Positions 1 to 8,110 of a stretch of 15,110 bases of DNA are shown here, piece by piece. This DNA comes from JABDPF01 sp036351055 (lineage in GTDB: Bacteria > Pseudomonadota > Gammaproteobacteria > Xanthomonadales > SZUA-36): positions 1 through 15,110 of the forward strand of contig JAZBOH010000123.1 of NCBI GenBank assembly GCA_036351055.1, read 5' to 3'. Under the pieces are notes generated by a model. It saw only the letters and a program-made list of their open reading frames with translations, searched no databases and was not told the origin of the DNA. The translations under genes were made by a program, and so were the position numbers. The number at the start of each line of letters is the position of its first letter. The stretch's first letter is position 1.

Positions 1-264
1 ATCAGCGCGATCGGCAAACCCGGCGTTATCGATTCCGAATGGATCAGCCCGGGCGCGATCGTGGTCGATGTCGGTATCAACCGTCTGCCCGATGGCAAGC
101 TGGTGGGTGATATCGATTTTGAGCAGGCGGCCAAACGGGCCGCGTGGATCAGCCCGGTTCCTGGCGGGGTCGGGCCGATGACGCGCTCCATGCTGATGCA
201 GAACACGGCAGAGGCAGCCGGACTGGATGTCGGGCTGCCCTATACGCCGCAATCAATGGGCTGA
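1..264 (+). CDS. folD: FolD, bifunctional methylene-THF dehydrogenase/cyclohydrolase (3' end only)
   Basis: This is the last 87 residues of FolD, open at the left edge of the window. FolD is a cytoplasmic enzyme that oxidises 5,10-methylene-tetrahydrofolate with NADP and hydrolyses the methenyl product to 10-formyl-tetrahydrofolate. What is visible: the Rossmann-domain segment ISAIGKPG, then VVDVGINR and GDIDF, then the family signature PGGVGPMT near residues 54-61 of this fragment, followed by a leucine/methionine-rich helix and a TGA stop. The whole protein is normally about 285 residues, so roughly two thirds lie outside the window. It converges on the thiolase gene on the other strand with only 8 bases between the two stop codons. 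No terminator is visible in that gap. Confidence 0.96.
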   Translation: MSAIGKPGVIDSEWISPGAIVVDVGINRLPDGKLVGDIDFEQAAKRAAWISPVPGGVGPMTRSMLMQNTAEAAGLDVGLPYTPQSMG

Positions 265-272
265 ACCGGGCG

Positions 273-1553
273 TTATGGGCGCTCCATGATCGCGGCGACG
301 CCCATGCCGCCGGCGGTGCAGACGGATATCAGGCCGCGCCCCGAGCCGGCGTTTTCCAGTATCTGGCCAAGGTTCGCCACGATGCGTGCGCCGGTTGCCG
401 CGAAGGGGTGACCAATCGCGACGCTGCCGCCCTTGATGTTCATTTTTTCACGGTCGATGGAGCCGAGGGCCTGGTCCAGGCCGAGCCGGTTCCTGCAATA
501 GTCTTCCGACTCCCAGGCAGCCAGGGTGGAGAGCACCTGGGCGGCAAAGGCCTCGTGGATCTCGTAGAAATCAAAATCCTGCAGCTTCAGGCCAGTGCTC
601 TTCAGCAGTTCGGCCACGGCCACGGTGGGGGCCATTAACAGGCCTTCGTCGTTGACGTAGTCGACAGCCGCCGTGCGGCCGTCGACAAGGTAAGCCTGGA
701 CCGGCAGGTTGTGGGCCTGCGCCCATTCTTCGGAAGCCAGCAGAACCGCCGCGGCGCCGTCCGTCAACGGTGTGCTGTTGGCCGCCGTCATGGTGGCTTC
801 GCCGCCCGTTGAAAACACAGTGCGCAGGCTGGAAAGCTTTTCAATCGTGCTGTCGCCACGGATGTTGTTGTCGCGGCTGACGCCGCCCCAGGGCGTGACG
901 ATTTCATCGAAAAAGCCCTCGTTGTAGGCGCGGAACGCCTTGTGGTGGCTCTCCATGGCCAACTGGTCCTGGTCCGCACGGGACACCTGCCATTCGCGCG
1001 CCATGCGGTCGCAGTGCTGCCCCATGGACAGGCCGGTACGGGGCTCGCCGTTGGCCGGCACGACCGGTTTCAGTTCGGATGGCCGGAAACCCTTGAACGC
1101 CGCCAGGCGTTGCTTGAAACTGCGCGCGGCTGCCATCCTGGCCAGGCGGCCGGAAAACTTCTTGCCGAAGGTCACGGGGAAATCGGACGTGGTATCGGTT
1201 CCTGCCGCGATGCCGCATTCGATCTGGCCGGTCGCGATCTTGGCACCGATCATCAGAGCGCCCTGCAGGCTGGTCGCACACGCCTGTTGCATGGTAAGGC
1301 CGGGTGTCAGCGGCGACATGGTCGTGGACTGCAGCGCCTCGCGCGCCAGGTTCCAGTCACGCGAGTGCGTGGTCACGGCGCCCGCCAGGACCTCGTCGAA
1401 CTGCTCGCCATGCAGCCCGTAGCGATCGAGCAGTCCTTGCAGCGCCGCTGACAGCAGGTCCATGTTGCTCTTACTGGAATAAACGGTATTGGAGCGGCAG
1501 AACGGGATTCTGCTGCCGCCGATGACTGCAATTCTGCGAACCTGATCACTCAT
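273..1553 (-). CDS. fadI: Acetyl-CoA acyltransferase, FadI-type thiolase
   Basis: A thiolase that cleaves 3-ketoacyl-CoA with CoA to give acetyl-CoA and a shortened acyl-CoA, the last step of beta-oxidation. The protein has 426 residues, close to E. coli FadI (about 436). The nucleophile is Cys92 in ACATSLQG, the form seen in FadI. Other catalytic motifs are HEAFA (His333), GHPFAATG (His382) and VCTAGG (Cys412). I start it at the ATG at 1553, giving MSDQVRRIAVIGG; the frame stays open upstream but that extension lies inside fadJ. The start overlaps the fadJ stop by 8 bases, so the pair is translationally coupled. Order is fadJ then fadI, the reverse of E. coli fadIJ. The partner is expected to form a trifunctional complex with it. 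Confidence 0.93.
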   Translation of the reverse strand: MSDQVRRIAVIGGSRIPFCRSNTVYSSKSNMDLLSAALQGLLDRYGLHGEQFDEVLAGAVTTHSRDWNLAREALQSTTMSPLTPGLTMQQACATSLQGALMIGAKIATGQIECGIAAGTDTTSDFPVTFGKKFSGRLARMAAARSFKQRLAAFKGFRPSELKPVVPANGEPRTGLSMGQHCDRMAREWQVSRADQDQLAMESHHKAFRAYNEGFFDEIVTPWGGVSRDNNIRGDSTIEKLSSLRTVFSTGGEATMTAANSTPLTDGAAAVLLASEEWAQAHNLPVQAYLVDGRTAAVDYVNDEGLLMAPTVAVAELLKSTGLKLQDFDFYEIHEAFAAQVLSTLAAWESEDYCRNRLGLDQALGSIDREKMNIKGGSVAIGHPFAATGARIVANLGQILENAGSGRGLISVCTAGGMGVAAIMERP

Positions 1554-3513
1554 TTTCCTGCTCCCCGTTGTTTTCCAGATAGAACAATGGCCCGCCGCGG
1601 AACGGGGCAAAGCCTGTTCCGAAGATCATGCCGGCGTCCACCGCGTCCGCATTTTCGACGATGCCGTCGGCCAGGCAGGCCTGGCACTCCTCGAAGTAAG
1701 GCTGCATCAGTTCCTCGGCCAGCGATTTCAGGTTGACGCCTTCGACGGCGTCCTTGTCCTTTTCAGGCCGTCCTTTCTTCCAGGTATAGAATCCTTCACC
1801 GCTTTTCTTTCCAAGCTTGCCCTGGTCGACGTAGGATTTCAGCAGGGCGGACTCGCCGGCGGCATCTTCACCGCCCAGGGTGCCCAGAACGTTCATGCCC
1901 ACATCGAGGCCGACTGTGTCGGCAAGTTCCACCGGGCCCATCGGCATGCCGAAGTCTTCCGCTGCCTTGTCGATGGCTTCCTTGGAAACACCGCGCTCGA
2001 GGTTGATCTTGAACGCTTTGAGCATGTACTGCGCCAGCACCCGGTTGACCAGGAAGCCCGGGCTGCTCTTGACCAGCAGGGGGAAGCGGCTGATGCCGTT
2101 ACTGAAGGCGGCGCCGCGCTGGACTTCAGCGGGGTCGGTGATTTCGTCAAAAACCACCTCGACCAGGGGCATTTTCGCGACGGGGTTGAAAAAGTGCAGC
2201 CCGATCAAGCGCTGGGGCCGTTCCAGCACCGTGGCAATTTCACCCAGGGGTATGGCGGAGGTATTGGTCGCCAGTATGGCGTCTGGTTTCGCATTGGCTT
2301 CCAAGTTTTTGAACAATTCCTGCTTGGCCTCCAGGTTCTCGAAGATGGCCTCGATGATCACGTCGGCCTGGGCGACGCCGGAACCGGCTACGTCTGCGAT
2401 CAGGCGGCTTTTCGCCCCGGCCACCCGGTCCGGTGTTTTGAGCCGCTTTTTGAACAGCTTGGCGGCCCGTGCAAGGGCCGGCTCGATGTACTTCATTTCG
2501 CGGTCCTGCAGGGTCACTTCCATGCCTTGCAGAACGCACCAGGCGGCAATGTCGCCACCCATCACACCGGCACCGATCACGTGAACGCGGCGCGCCTTGA
2601 AATCCTGTCCTTTACCCTGGCTCTTGAGTTGTTCCATCAGGCGGAACACGCGCCTCAGACCTCGCGATGTATCGCCATTGATCAGGCGCGCCACGCGCTC
2701 CGCCTCTTCGTTGAGCATTTGCCTCCAGTCGTCGCCGTGTTGCTCCCAGGCGTCGATCATTTCAAACGGGGCAGGGTAGTGCGCCGGCCGCGCCTTGGCG
2801 GCGGTCTGTTTGCGCATCTGGCCGGCGAGGAACTTCCGTACCGGTCCAAAGTTGGCGAGCCTGGCCTGCAGGCCGGGGCCTTTGTTCTTACGTCCCCGCA
2901 GCACGGCGTTGCGCGCCGCCCAGCGCAGCGAACCATGCGGGTCGACCAACTGGTCGACGAGGCCCATGCCCTTGGCCTGGTGGGCGCGCAGCATGCGTGC
3001 GGACAGCATGAACGGCATCGCCTTGTACCCCCCGATAAGCCGTGTGGTGCGCGCACTGCCGCCAAACCCCGGGTAGATGCCCAGTTTGACTTCCGGGTAG
3101 CCGATGCGGGTGCGGTCGTTGTTGCAGGCGATCCGGTAATCGAAACACAGGGACAACTCGAGTCCGCCGCCCAGGCAGAATCCGTCGATGGTGACAACGG
3201 TCGGGAAAGGCAAAGCCTCGACGCGGTCAAACAGGGCGTGTACGTTCCGGATGAAACCTTCCGCCTCTTCGATACTGGTGACCTCGTCGAATTCCCGCAC
3301 GTCAGCGCCGACGATAAAGGTTCCCGGCTTGCCGGACTGCAGCACCAGTCCCCTGGGGTGTTCTTTCTCCAGTCCGCCAATGATCTGCTCGAGCTCCTTC
3401 AGGACCTCCTGTGAAAGGCTGTTTGCAGATTCGCCGGCTCGGTCAAGCGTCAGCCAGCAGATGCGGTCCATGTCGTAGTCCAGCCGCCAGTTCCTGTACT
3501 CGGGTTGGTTCAT
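1546..3513 (-). CDS. fadJ: Multifunctional beta-oxidation alpha subunit (enoyl-CoA hydratase / 3-hydroxyacyl-CoA dehydrogenase), FadJ/FadB type
   Basis: A two-enzyme protein for beta-oxidation, 655 residues. Residues ~10-200 are an enoyl-CoA hydratase/isomerase (crotonase) domain with FCLGGGLEL and YPEVKLGIYPGFGG; the catalytic glutamates are Glu119 and Glu141, matching FadB Glu119/Glu139. Residues ~308-490 are the NAD-binding dehydrogenase domain with GAGVMG (314-319) and catalytic His440 in GLHFFNP. A helical C-terminal dehydrogenase domain follows, ending at GTGFAPFRGGPLFYLEN. The family is usually about 715-730 residues; the missing ~60 residues are the extreme C-terminal tail. The start ATG at 3513 has GGAG seven bases upstream. 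FadJ versus FadB naming is uncertain: I use FadJ because the thiolase partner is FadI type. Confidence 0.92.
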   Translation of the reverse strand: MNQPEYRNWRLDYDMDRICWLTLDRAGESANSLSQEVLKELEQIIGGLEKEHPRGLVLQSGKPGTFIVGADVREFDEVTSIEEAEGFIRNVHALFDRVEALPFPTVVTIDGFCLGGGLELSLCFDYRIACNNDRTRIGYPEVKLGIYPGFGGSARTTRLIGGYKAMPFMLSARMLRAHQAKGMGLVDQLVDPHGSLRWAARNAVLRGRKNKGPGLQARLANFGPVRKFLAGQMRKQTAAKARPAHYPAPFEMIDAWEQHGDDWRQMLNEEAERVARLINGDTSRGLRRVFRLMEQLKSQGKGQDFKARRVHVIGAGVMGGDIAAWCVLQGMEVTLQDREMKYIEPALARAAKLFKKRLKTPDRVAGAKSRLIADVAGSGVAQADVIIEAIFENLEAKQELFKNLEANAKPDAILATNTSAIPLGEIATVLERPQRLIGLHFFNPVAKMPLVEVVFDEITDPAEVQRGAAFSNGISRFPLLVKSSPGFLVNRVLAQYMLKAFKINLERGVSKEAIDKAAEDFGMPMGPVELADTVGLDVGMNVLGTLGGEDAAGESALLKSYVDQGKLGKKSGEGFYTWKKGRPEKDKDAVEGVNLKSLAEELMQPYFEECQACLADGIVENADAVDAGMIFGTGFAPFRGGPLFYLENNGEQENE

Positions 3514-3570
3514 GTCAGAGCTCCGTACTCTCGGGTATGGTGATGGCCAAAAAAAATCGCCTCGAGGGCA

Positions 3571-3579
3571 ATTATGACA
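3571..3579 (-). promoter_or_regulatory. Candidate extended -10 promoter for fadJ-fadI
   Basis: On the minus strand the motif TGTCATAAT fits the extended -10 pattern (TG, one base, then CATAAT, 5 of 6 to consensus). It lies in the 114-base gap between maf and fadJ, with a leader of roughly 50 bases to the fadJ ATG. No convincing -35 is present. I see no clear FadR-like palindrome in the gap. Confidence 0.35.
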
Positions 3580-3627
3580 GAAAAAACGGTCTGCTTCCGG
3601 TAGCTTTTCAGCCCCTGCCGCGCGCTT

Positions 3628-4224
3628 TCAGGGAAGCGCGTACCCCGCCATGCGCAGGCCTGCAGCGAGTTCGATCATCGGCAAGCCCATGATGGCGGTC
3701 GGATCAGTCGAGGACATGCGCGTAAGCAGCGCAGGGCCATTGGCCTCGGACCGGAAACTACCGGCACAATCAAACGGGCGGTCGAGCGCCAGGTAGCGCT
3801 GGATTTCGTCGTCTTTGAGCTCGCGGAACACGACCTCTGTTATCACCGTGCGTTCATACAGGAACTTTTCGTCTTCACAAACCAGCGTGAACGCGGAGAG
3901 GAAGTTGACGGTTCGCCCGCTGAACGCGGCCAGTTGCCGGGAGGCATTCTCCAGGCTGCCGGGCTTGCCGACAATACGGCCCTCGTGCTCTGCCACCTGG
4001 TCCGAGCCGATGACCACCGCGGCTGGATTTGTCCTGGAAACGGCACGCGCCTTGGCCAGCGCCAGGCGCCGCACGAGGGCGGAAGGAAGCTCGCCGGGCC
4101 GGGCCGTTTCGTCTGCCTCAGGCGCCACGGTTCCGAACTCGAGCGGGAACCGTTCGAGCATGATTTTCCGGTACGGACTGGTGGATGCAAGAATTAATTT
4201 TTTAGTATGTGACTGTGGCTGCAT
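3628..4224 (-). CDS. maf: Maf-like nucleotide pyrophosphatase, YceF subfamily
   Basis: A 198-residue Maf/HAM1-fold nucleoside triphosphate pyrophosphatase. The YceF subfamily prefers 7-methyl-GTP and is thought to remove modified nucleotides. Motifs in order: LILASTSPYRK near the N-terminus, APEADET, the subfamily marker GSDQV (where other Maf proteins have TDT), GKPGSLENA, CAGSFRSEANG and GLPMIEL. These match E. coli YceF closely along the whole length. It lies divergent from yceD, exactly the E. coli arrangement at the left end of the rpmF-fab cluster, so the paralogue assignment rests on both motif and position. The ATG at 4224 is the only sensible start, 70 bases from the yceD start. Confidence 0.92.
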   Translation of the reverse strand: MQPQSHTKKLILASTSPYRKIMLERFPLEFGTVAPEADETARPGELPSALVRRLALAKARAVSRTNPAAVVIGSDQVAEHEGRIVGKPGSLENASRQLAAFSGRTVNFLSAFTLVCEDEKFLYERTVITEVVFRELKDDEIQRYLALDRPFDCAGSFRSEANGPALLTRMSSTDPTAIMGLPMIELAAGLRMAGYALP

Positions 4225-4238
4225 TTTTGTTGTAAAAT
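4209..4238 (+). promoter_or_regulatory. Candidate sigma70 promoter for yceD-rpmF-plsX operon
   Basis: TAAAAT at 4233-4238 is a 5 of 6 match to the -10 box. GTGACT at 4209-4214 is a 4 of 6 match to the -35 box, with 18 bases between them. Expected transcription start is near 4245, giving a leader of about 50 bases. It overlaps the first codons of the divergent maf gene. An 8-base palindrome, TAACGTTA (4245-4252), lies at the expected start point; whether it is an operator is unknown. Confidence 0.4.
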
Positions 4239-4294
4239 AGGCGGTTAACGTTATTTGGAGTCAGGGCGGCGGAGCCGTTATTCATTTTGAAGCT

Positions 4295-4855
4295 ATGTCC
4301 CGTGAATTTCCAGACATTGTAGACCCTTGGAAGGTGGCCGACGGCAGAAGGTCGTTCCGTGGCACCGTGCCGTTGAAATGGATGACGCGGCTGGTCGGCA
4401 TGTTGGCGCCTGAAAGCGACGCGGAAAATGGCGTGCTTGTTTGGCAGGATGCATCGTTCACGGCGAGTTTTGCGTTTGACCGCCAGGGGCTGGTGACCAT
4501 AGCGATTAATGTGAAAGCCGAGTTGCCGCTGGTTTGCCAGCGCAGCCTGGAGCCGTATCCCGAACACGTTGACCGGCATAGTGAGTTGGTGGTGATCGAG
4601 GATGTAGCGGAACAGGAAGCCCTGCCGGAGCAATATGAGCCGGTCCTCGTGGAGGAAAGGCGCCTGGCACTGATTGACCTGGTGGAAGAAGAATTGCTCC
4701 TGGCAATTCCACAGGTGCCGCGCAACCCGGATGCGGGCGAACTGGATTTGCCTGACGATGTTTCCCTGGAAACGTCCGATGGAAAGGAACAAGAGCAGAC
4801 CCACCGGCCCTTTGCAGGGCTGTCGGGGTTGATTAAGGATTCTGCCGGAGACTGA
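4295..4855 (+). CDS. yceD: YceD (DUF177) family, 23S rRNA accumulation protein
   Basis: A 186-residue DUF177 protein. The E. coli homologue (about 173 residues) affects 23S rRNA accumulation, and plants have a related protein; the biochemical role is not settled. Recognisable parts are the N-terminal beta-rich region, the central ELPLVCQRSLEPY segment, where the first of the usual two cysteines is kept and the second is serine, an acidic stretch (EDVAEQEALPEQYE), and the family block LVEEELLLAIPQVPR. The gene always sits next to rpmF, and does so here 54 bases upstream. The start codon ATG at 4295 has only a weak ribosome binding site (TGAAG), so translation may be modest. Confidence 0.9.
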   Translation: MSREFPDIVDPWKVADGRRSFRGTVPLKWMTRLVGMLAPESDAENGVLVWQDASFTASFAFDRQGLVTIAINVKAELPLVCQRSLEPYPEHVDRHSELVVIEDVAEQEALPEQYEPVLVEERRLALIDLVEEELLLAIPQVPRNPDAGELDLPDDVSLETSDGKEQEQTHRPFAGLSGLIKDSAGD

Positions 4856-4909
4856 AGCACCCAATGTGCGCTCCGGCGTGTATTAGTTTGATTAATGGGA
4901 GATATAGCC

Positions 4910-5104
4910 ATGGCTGTCCAAAAAAGTCGTAAAACACCCTCGCGGCGCGGTATGCGTCGTTCACACGATGCGCTGAAAGCACCCACGCTGTCAGTCGATT
5001 CAACCACGGGTGAAACCCACCTGCGCCATAACGTAACACCCGACGGGTATTACAAAGGCCGCAAGGTAATCGATACTCCGGTAGTGGAGTTCGACGAGGA
5101 ATAG
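4910..5104 (+). CDS. rpmF: 50S ribosomal protein L32
   Basis: A 64-residue ribosomal protein L32 of the large subunit. The start MAVQKSRKTPSRRGMRRSHDAL and the later HLRHNVTPDGYYKGRKVI are almost invariant in Gammaproteobacteria. The frame stays open five codons upstream, but the ATG at 4910 is chosen because it gives the family N-terminus and has GGGAG eight bases before it. E. coli L32 is 57 residues and ends shortly after GRKVI. Here an additional acidic tail (DTPVVEFDEE) follows. No zinc-binding cysteines are present, as is usual for this type of L32. It is co-directional with plsX 46 bases downstream, the classic ribosome-to-lipid gene junction. Confidence 0.96.
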   Translation: MAVQKSRKTPSRRGMRRSHDALKAPTLSVDSTTGETHLRHNVTPDGYYKGRKVIDTPVVEFDEE

Positions 5105-5150
5105 TCGGGTTTCGCTTCTTGCTCAACCAACCGAATTTCCGGGTGGTGGC

Positions 5151-6182
5151 GTGAGTGAGTTCACAAAAACGATCCTGGCCCTGGACGCCCATGGTGGCGA
5201 CCGGGGCCTTGACGTATCTGTGCCTGCCGCTTTGGCGGCGCTCGAGCAGGATTTGCGACTGCAGCTGATCCTGGTCGGGGATCGCGACGCCATCGGCCGG
5301 GCGCTGGAAAAAGCGGATGTGTCCGCGGTCCTGGCCGGCCGGCTGGATACTCACCACGCGGAAAGAGTGATCCCGATGGATGCCAGGCCCGCGCACGTCT
5401 TGCGCCACGGCCGCGGCAGCAGCATGTGGAAGGCTTTCGAACTGGTGGCCGATGGTGAGGCGCAGGCCTGCATCAGTGGTGGCGGCACGGCCGCGATGAT
5501 GGTGGCCGGGGTCAAGGTGCTGGGGATGCTCGATGGCATCCAGCGACCGGCCTTGATGGGCTGGCTGCCGAACAACCGTGAATTCACCGGCATGCTCGAC
5601 CTGGGCGCGAACATCAATGTCAGCGCGGACCAGTTGGTTCAGTTCGCGGTGATGGGTTCGGTCACGGCAATGCAGGCGGAGGGTATCGAAAACCCGCGTG
5701 TTGGCCTGCTCAATGTCGGGCACGAAGAAAGCAAGGGCGGCGCGCTGGTCCGGCGGGCTCATGAACGCCTGCAGGAACTGCCGTTGAACTACCGCGGCTT
5801 TATCGAGGGGCACGACATTTTTGCCGGCACGGTCGATATCGCGGTGTGTGACGGCTTTGCTGGCAACCTGGTTCTCAAGTCGACCGAAGGCCTGGCCCGC
5901 ATGATGCTGAAAGAGTTCAGCGCAGCATTCGCGGACAGCGTGGCAAGCCATGCGGGTGAGCTGACGGCGGGGCCCGCTCTCAAACGAACGCTGGCGCGTC
6001 TTGACCCCTCAACGCATAATGGTGCCCCTTTACTGGGGCTGAACAGGGTGGCCATCAAGAGCCACGGCAGTTCGGATCCCGGCGGAATGACAAGAGCCAT
6101 CCTGGAAGCCGGTCGCGAAGCGAGACGGCAGGTGCCAGGCAGAATCGAGGCCCTGATACACGAATACAAGTTGGAGAGCTGA
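5151..6182 (+). CDS. plsX: Phosphate acyltransferase PlsX
   Basis: PlsX is a peripheral membrane enzyme that makes acyl-phosphate from acyl-ACP, the acyl donor for PlsY in phospholipid synthesis. The protein has 343 residues (E. coli 356). Recognisable blocks: LALDAHGGDRG at the N-terminus, SSMWKAFELV, LDLGANINVSADQLVQFAVMGS, NPRVGLLNVG, GFIEGHDIFAG, VDIAVCDGFAGN and SHGSSDPGG. Several normally fixed positions differ: DAHGGD for DAMGGD, SGGGTAAM for SAGNTGAL, and GHEESKG for GEEEIKG. The start is GTG at 5151 with a GGTGG run just upstream. The stop is followed two bases later by the fabH start, so the genes are coupled. Identity is firm; the motif differences suggest a diverged lineage rather than loss of function. 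Confidence 0.93.
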   Translation: MSEFTKTILALDAHGGDRGLDVSVPAALAALEQDLRLQLILVGDRDAIGRALEKADVSAVLAGRLDTHHAERVIPMDARPAHVLRHGRGSSMWKAFELVADGEAQACISGGGTAAMMVAGVKVLGMLDGIQRPALMGWLPNNREFTGMLDLGANINVSADQLVQFAVMGSVTAMQAEGIENPRVGLLNVGHEESKGGALVRRAHERLQELPLNYRGFIEGHDIFAGTVDIAVCDGFAGNLVLKSTEGLARMMLKEFSAAFADSVASHAGELTAGPALKRTLARLDPSTHNGAPLLGLNRVAIKSHGSSDPGGMTRAILEAGREARRQVPGRIEALIHEYKLES

Positions 6183-6184
6183 TC

Positions 6185-7159
6185 GTGATCTATTCAAGAA
6201 TAGCCGGTACCGGCAGCCATTTGCCGGAAAGAATTGTCAGCAATCATGATCTCGAGCAGATCATGGACACCAGCGACCAGTGGATTCGGGAACGAACCGG
6301 TATCTGCGAACGTCGCGTCATCTCGGAAGGTGAGAGCACCACGACCCTGGCTGAACAGGCCTGCCGCAAGGCCATGGAAGCAGCGGACGTCGACCCGGCC
6401 GAAATTGACCTGCTGGTATTGGGGACCACCACGCCCGACCTCGTCTTTCCCAGTTCTGCCTGCCTGATACAGAAAAAACTCGGTTTGCCGGACTGTGGCG
6501 CGATGGACGTGAACGCGGCCTGTTCGGGGTTCATGTATGCACTCAGTGTCGCCGACAAGTACATTCGCTGTGGCGATGCTAAGAAGGTTCTGGTGTGCGG
6601 CGCAGAGACGCTGACCCAGGTCGTCAACTGGAAGAAGCGGGATACCGCCGTCCTGTTCGGTGATGGCGCGGGGGCCGTGGTGCTGGAAGCTTCCGAAGAG
6701 CAGGGCATCCTGTCCACCCACATCCACGCCAACGGTGATTACGCCGACCTGCTGCGAACGTCTACCGGTATTTCCAGGGGCTTTGGCGACATGTCAGGCA
6801 ATGATTTCAAGCCCGAAACCGAAATGAAGGGTAACGAGGTGTTCAAGGTGGCGGTGCGTACCCTGCATCGCATCGTCGAGGAAACCCTGGGTGCAAACCA
6901 AATGGAAAAATCAGACCTTGACTGGCTGATTCCACACCAGGCCAACCTGCGTATCATCGCGGCCACGGCGCGCATGCTCGACATGAACATGGACCACGTG
7001 GTGGTCACCGTTGATCGTCACGGTAATACCTCGGCCGCGTCGGTGCCACTGGCGCTGGACGAGGCTGTCCGTGATGGCCGAATCAAACGCGGAGACCTGA
7101 TGTTGCTCGAAGCCTTTGGCGGCGGGTTCACATGGGGTTCCGCCCTGATCAGGTACTGA
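6185..7159 (+). CDS. fabH: Beta-ketoacyl-ACP synthase III
   Basis: FabH starts fatty acid synthesis by condensing acetyl-CoA with malonyl-ACP. It has 324 residues, with the complete catalytic triad: Cys113 in NAACSGF, His251 in IPHQANLRI and Asn281 in HGNTSAAS. Other family marks are WIRERTGI (35-40 region), FGDGAGAVVLE and the C-terminal GGGFTWGSALIRY. The start is GTG at 6185, two bases after the plsX stop, with GGAG eight bases upstream inside the end of plsX. It is the third gene of the lipid block and is followed 13 bases later by fabD. Confidence 0.97.
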   Translation: MIYSRIAGTGSHLPERIVSNHDLEQIMDTSDQWIRERTGICERRVISEGESTTTLAEQACRKAMEAADVDPAEIDLLVLGTTTPDLVFPSSACLIQKKLGLPDCGAMDVNAACSGFMYALSVADKYIRCGDAKKVLVCGAETLTQVVNWKKRDTAVLFGDGAGAVVLEASEEQGILSTHIHANGDYADLLRTSTGISRGFGDMSGNDFKPETEMKGNEVFKVAVRTLHRIVEETLGANQMEKSDLDWLIPHQANLRIIAATARMLDMNMDHVVVTVDRHGNTSAASVPLALDEAVRDGRIKRGDLMLLEAFGGGFTWGSALIRY

Positions 7160-7172
7160 GGTAAGAAGAACC

Positions 7173-8108
7173 ATGAGCAAGACCGCATTCCTTTTCCCTG
7201 GCCAGGGGTCACAGTCCATCGGGATGATGTCGGCCATCGCGGCCGAAACCGGCATCGTTGAAGACACATTTGACGAAGCTTCAGAAGTCCTGGCATATGA
7301 CCTGTGGGATATCGCACAGAACGGTCCCGTGGAGCGTCTGAACAGCACCGAGGTGACACAGCCTGCCTTGCTCGCGGCCGGAGTCGCCACGTGGCGGGCC
7401 TGGAAATCGATCGGCGGCTATGACCCGGACTTTATGGCCGGGCACAGCCTGGGTGAGTACACGGCCCTGGTGGCCGCCGGCGCACTTGAATTTACGGACG
7501 CGGTGCCGCTGGTTGCACGGCGCGGACGCCTGATGCAGGCAGCGACACCGGCCGGCACGGGCGCGATGGCGGCCGTGCTCGGTCTCGACGACGGGGTGCT
7601 GATCGAAGTCTGCGAATCGGCAGCGCAGGGCCAGGTCGTCTCTTGCGCCAACTTCAATTCCCCTGGGCAGGTGGTGATCGCCGGTGAAAAAGACGCCGTT
7701 GACCGCGCCTGTGGCCTGGCCACCGAGGCGGGTGCACGGCGTGCCATCCCGCTGTCGGTCAGCGTCCCCTCGCACTGCGCGTTGATGTTGCCGGCAGCCG
7801 GGCAGCTGCAAGAAGTACTCAAGTCGATTGACCTGAAGGCTCCTGCCATTCCCGTCTTGCACAACGTCAGCACCGCGACGTGCGACGATGCGGATGCCAT
7901 ACGCGAGGCCCTGGTGCAGCAGTTGTGGCAACCGGTGCGCTGGTCGGAGACCGTGCAGAGACTGGTTGATGGGGGTGTGAAGCGGTTTGCCGAATGCGGG
8001 CCGGGAAAAGTATTGGCGGGCCTGAACCGTCGTATCTGCCGCCAGAGCGACACGGTTGCGCTGATCAGTGCGACCGCAATGAAAGAAAGCCTGGAAGACT
8101 GGAGTTGA
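7173..8108 (+). CDS. fabD: Malonyl-CoA:ACP transacylase
   Basis: FabD moves malonyl from CoA to acyl carrier protein, supplying the extender unit for chain elongation. It has 311 residues. The oxyanion motif PGQGSQ is at 9-14, the nucleophile Ser92 is in GHSLGEY and the catalytic His201 is in VPSHCALM. These positions are identical to E. coli numbering. The ATG at 7173 has the purine-rich AAGAAGAA just upstream. The stop lies two bases before the fabG ATG. Confidence 0.97.
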   Translation: MSKTAFLFPGQGSQSIGMMSAIAAETGIVEDTFDEASEVLAYDLWDIAQNGPVERLNSTEVTQPALLAAGVATWRAWKSIGGYDPDFMAGHSLGEYTALVAAGALEFTDAVPLVARRGRLMQAATPAGTGAMAAVLGLDDGVLIEVCESAAQGQVVSCANFNSPGQVVIAGEKDAVDRACGLATEAGARRAIPLSVSVPSHCALMLPAAGQLQEVLKSIDLKAPAIPVLHNVSTATCDDADAIREALVQQLWQPVRWSETVQRLVDGGVKRFAECGPGKVLAGLNRRICRQSDTVALISATAMKESLEDWS

Positions 8109-8110
8109 TC

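Noticed and set aside
265..272. Missing terminator between convergent folD and fadI
   Set aside because: Only eight bases separate the stops; overlapping or factor-dependent ends are common between convergent genes and nothing specific is visible.
2194..3414. Long open frame (406 codons) on the plus strand opposite fadJ
   Set aside because: It is antisense to a clearly real gene, has no recognisable family or ribosome binding site, and such frames are expected opposite GC-rich coding sequence.
4295..4855. Second conserved cysteine of YceD replaced by serine (CQRS)
   Set aside because: I believe this variation is common among gammaproteobacterial YceD proteins, so it is not reported as unusual.
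4833..5951. Long open frame (372 codons) on the minus strand across rpmF and plsX
   Set aside because: Mirror of codon bias in plsX; the translation shows no domain and runs through the start regions of two real genes.
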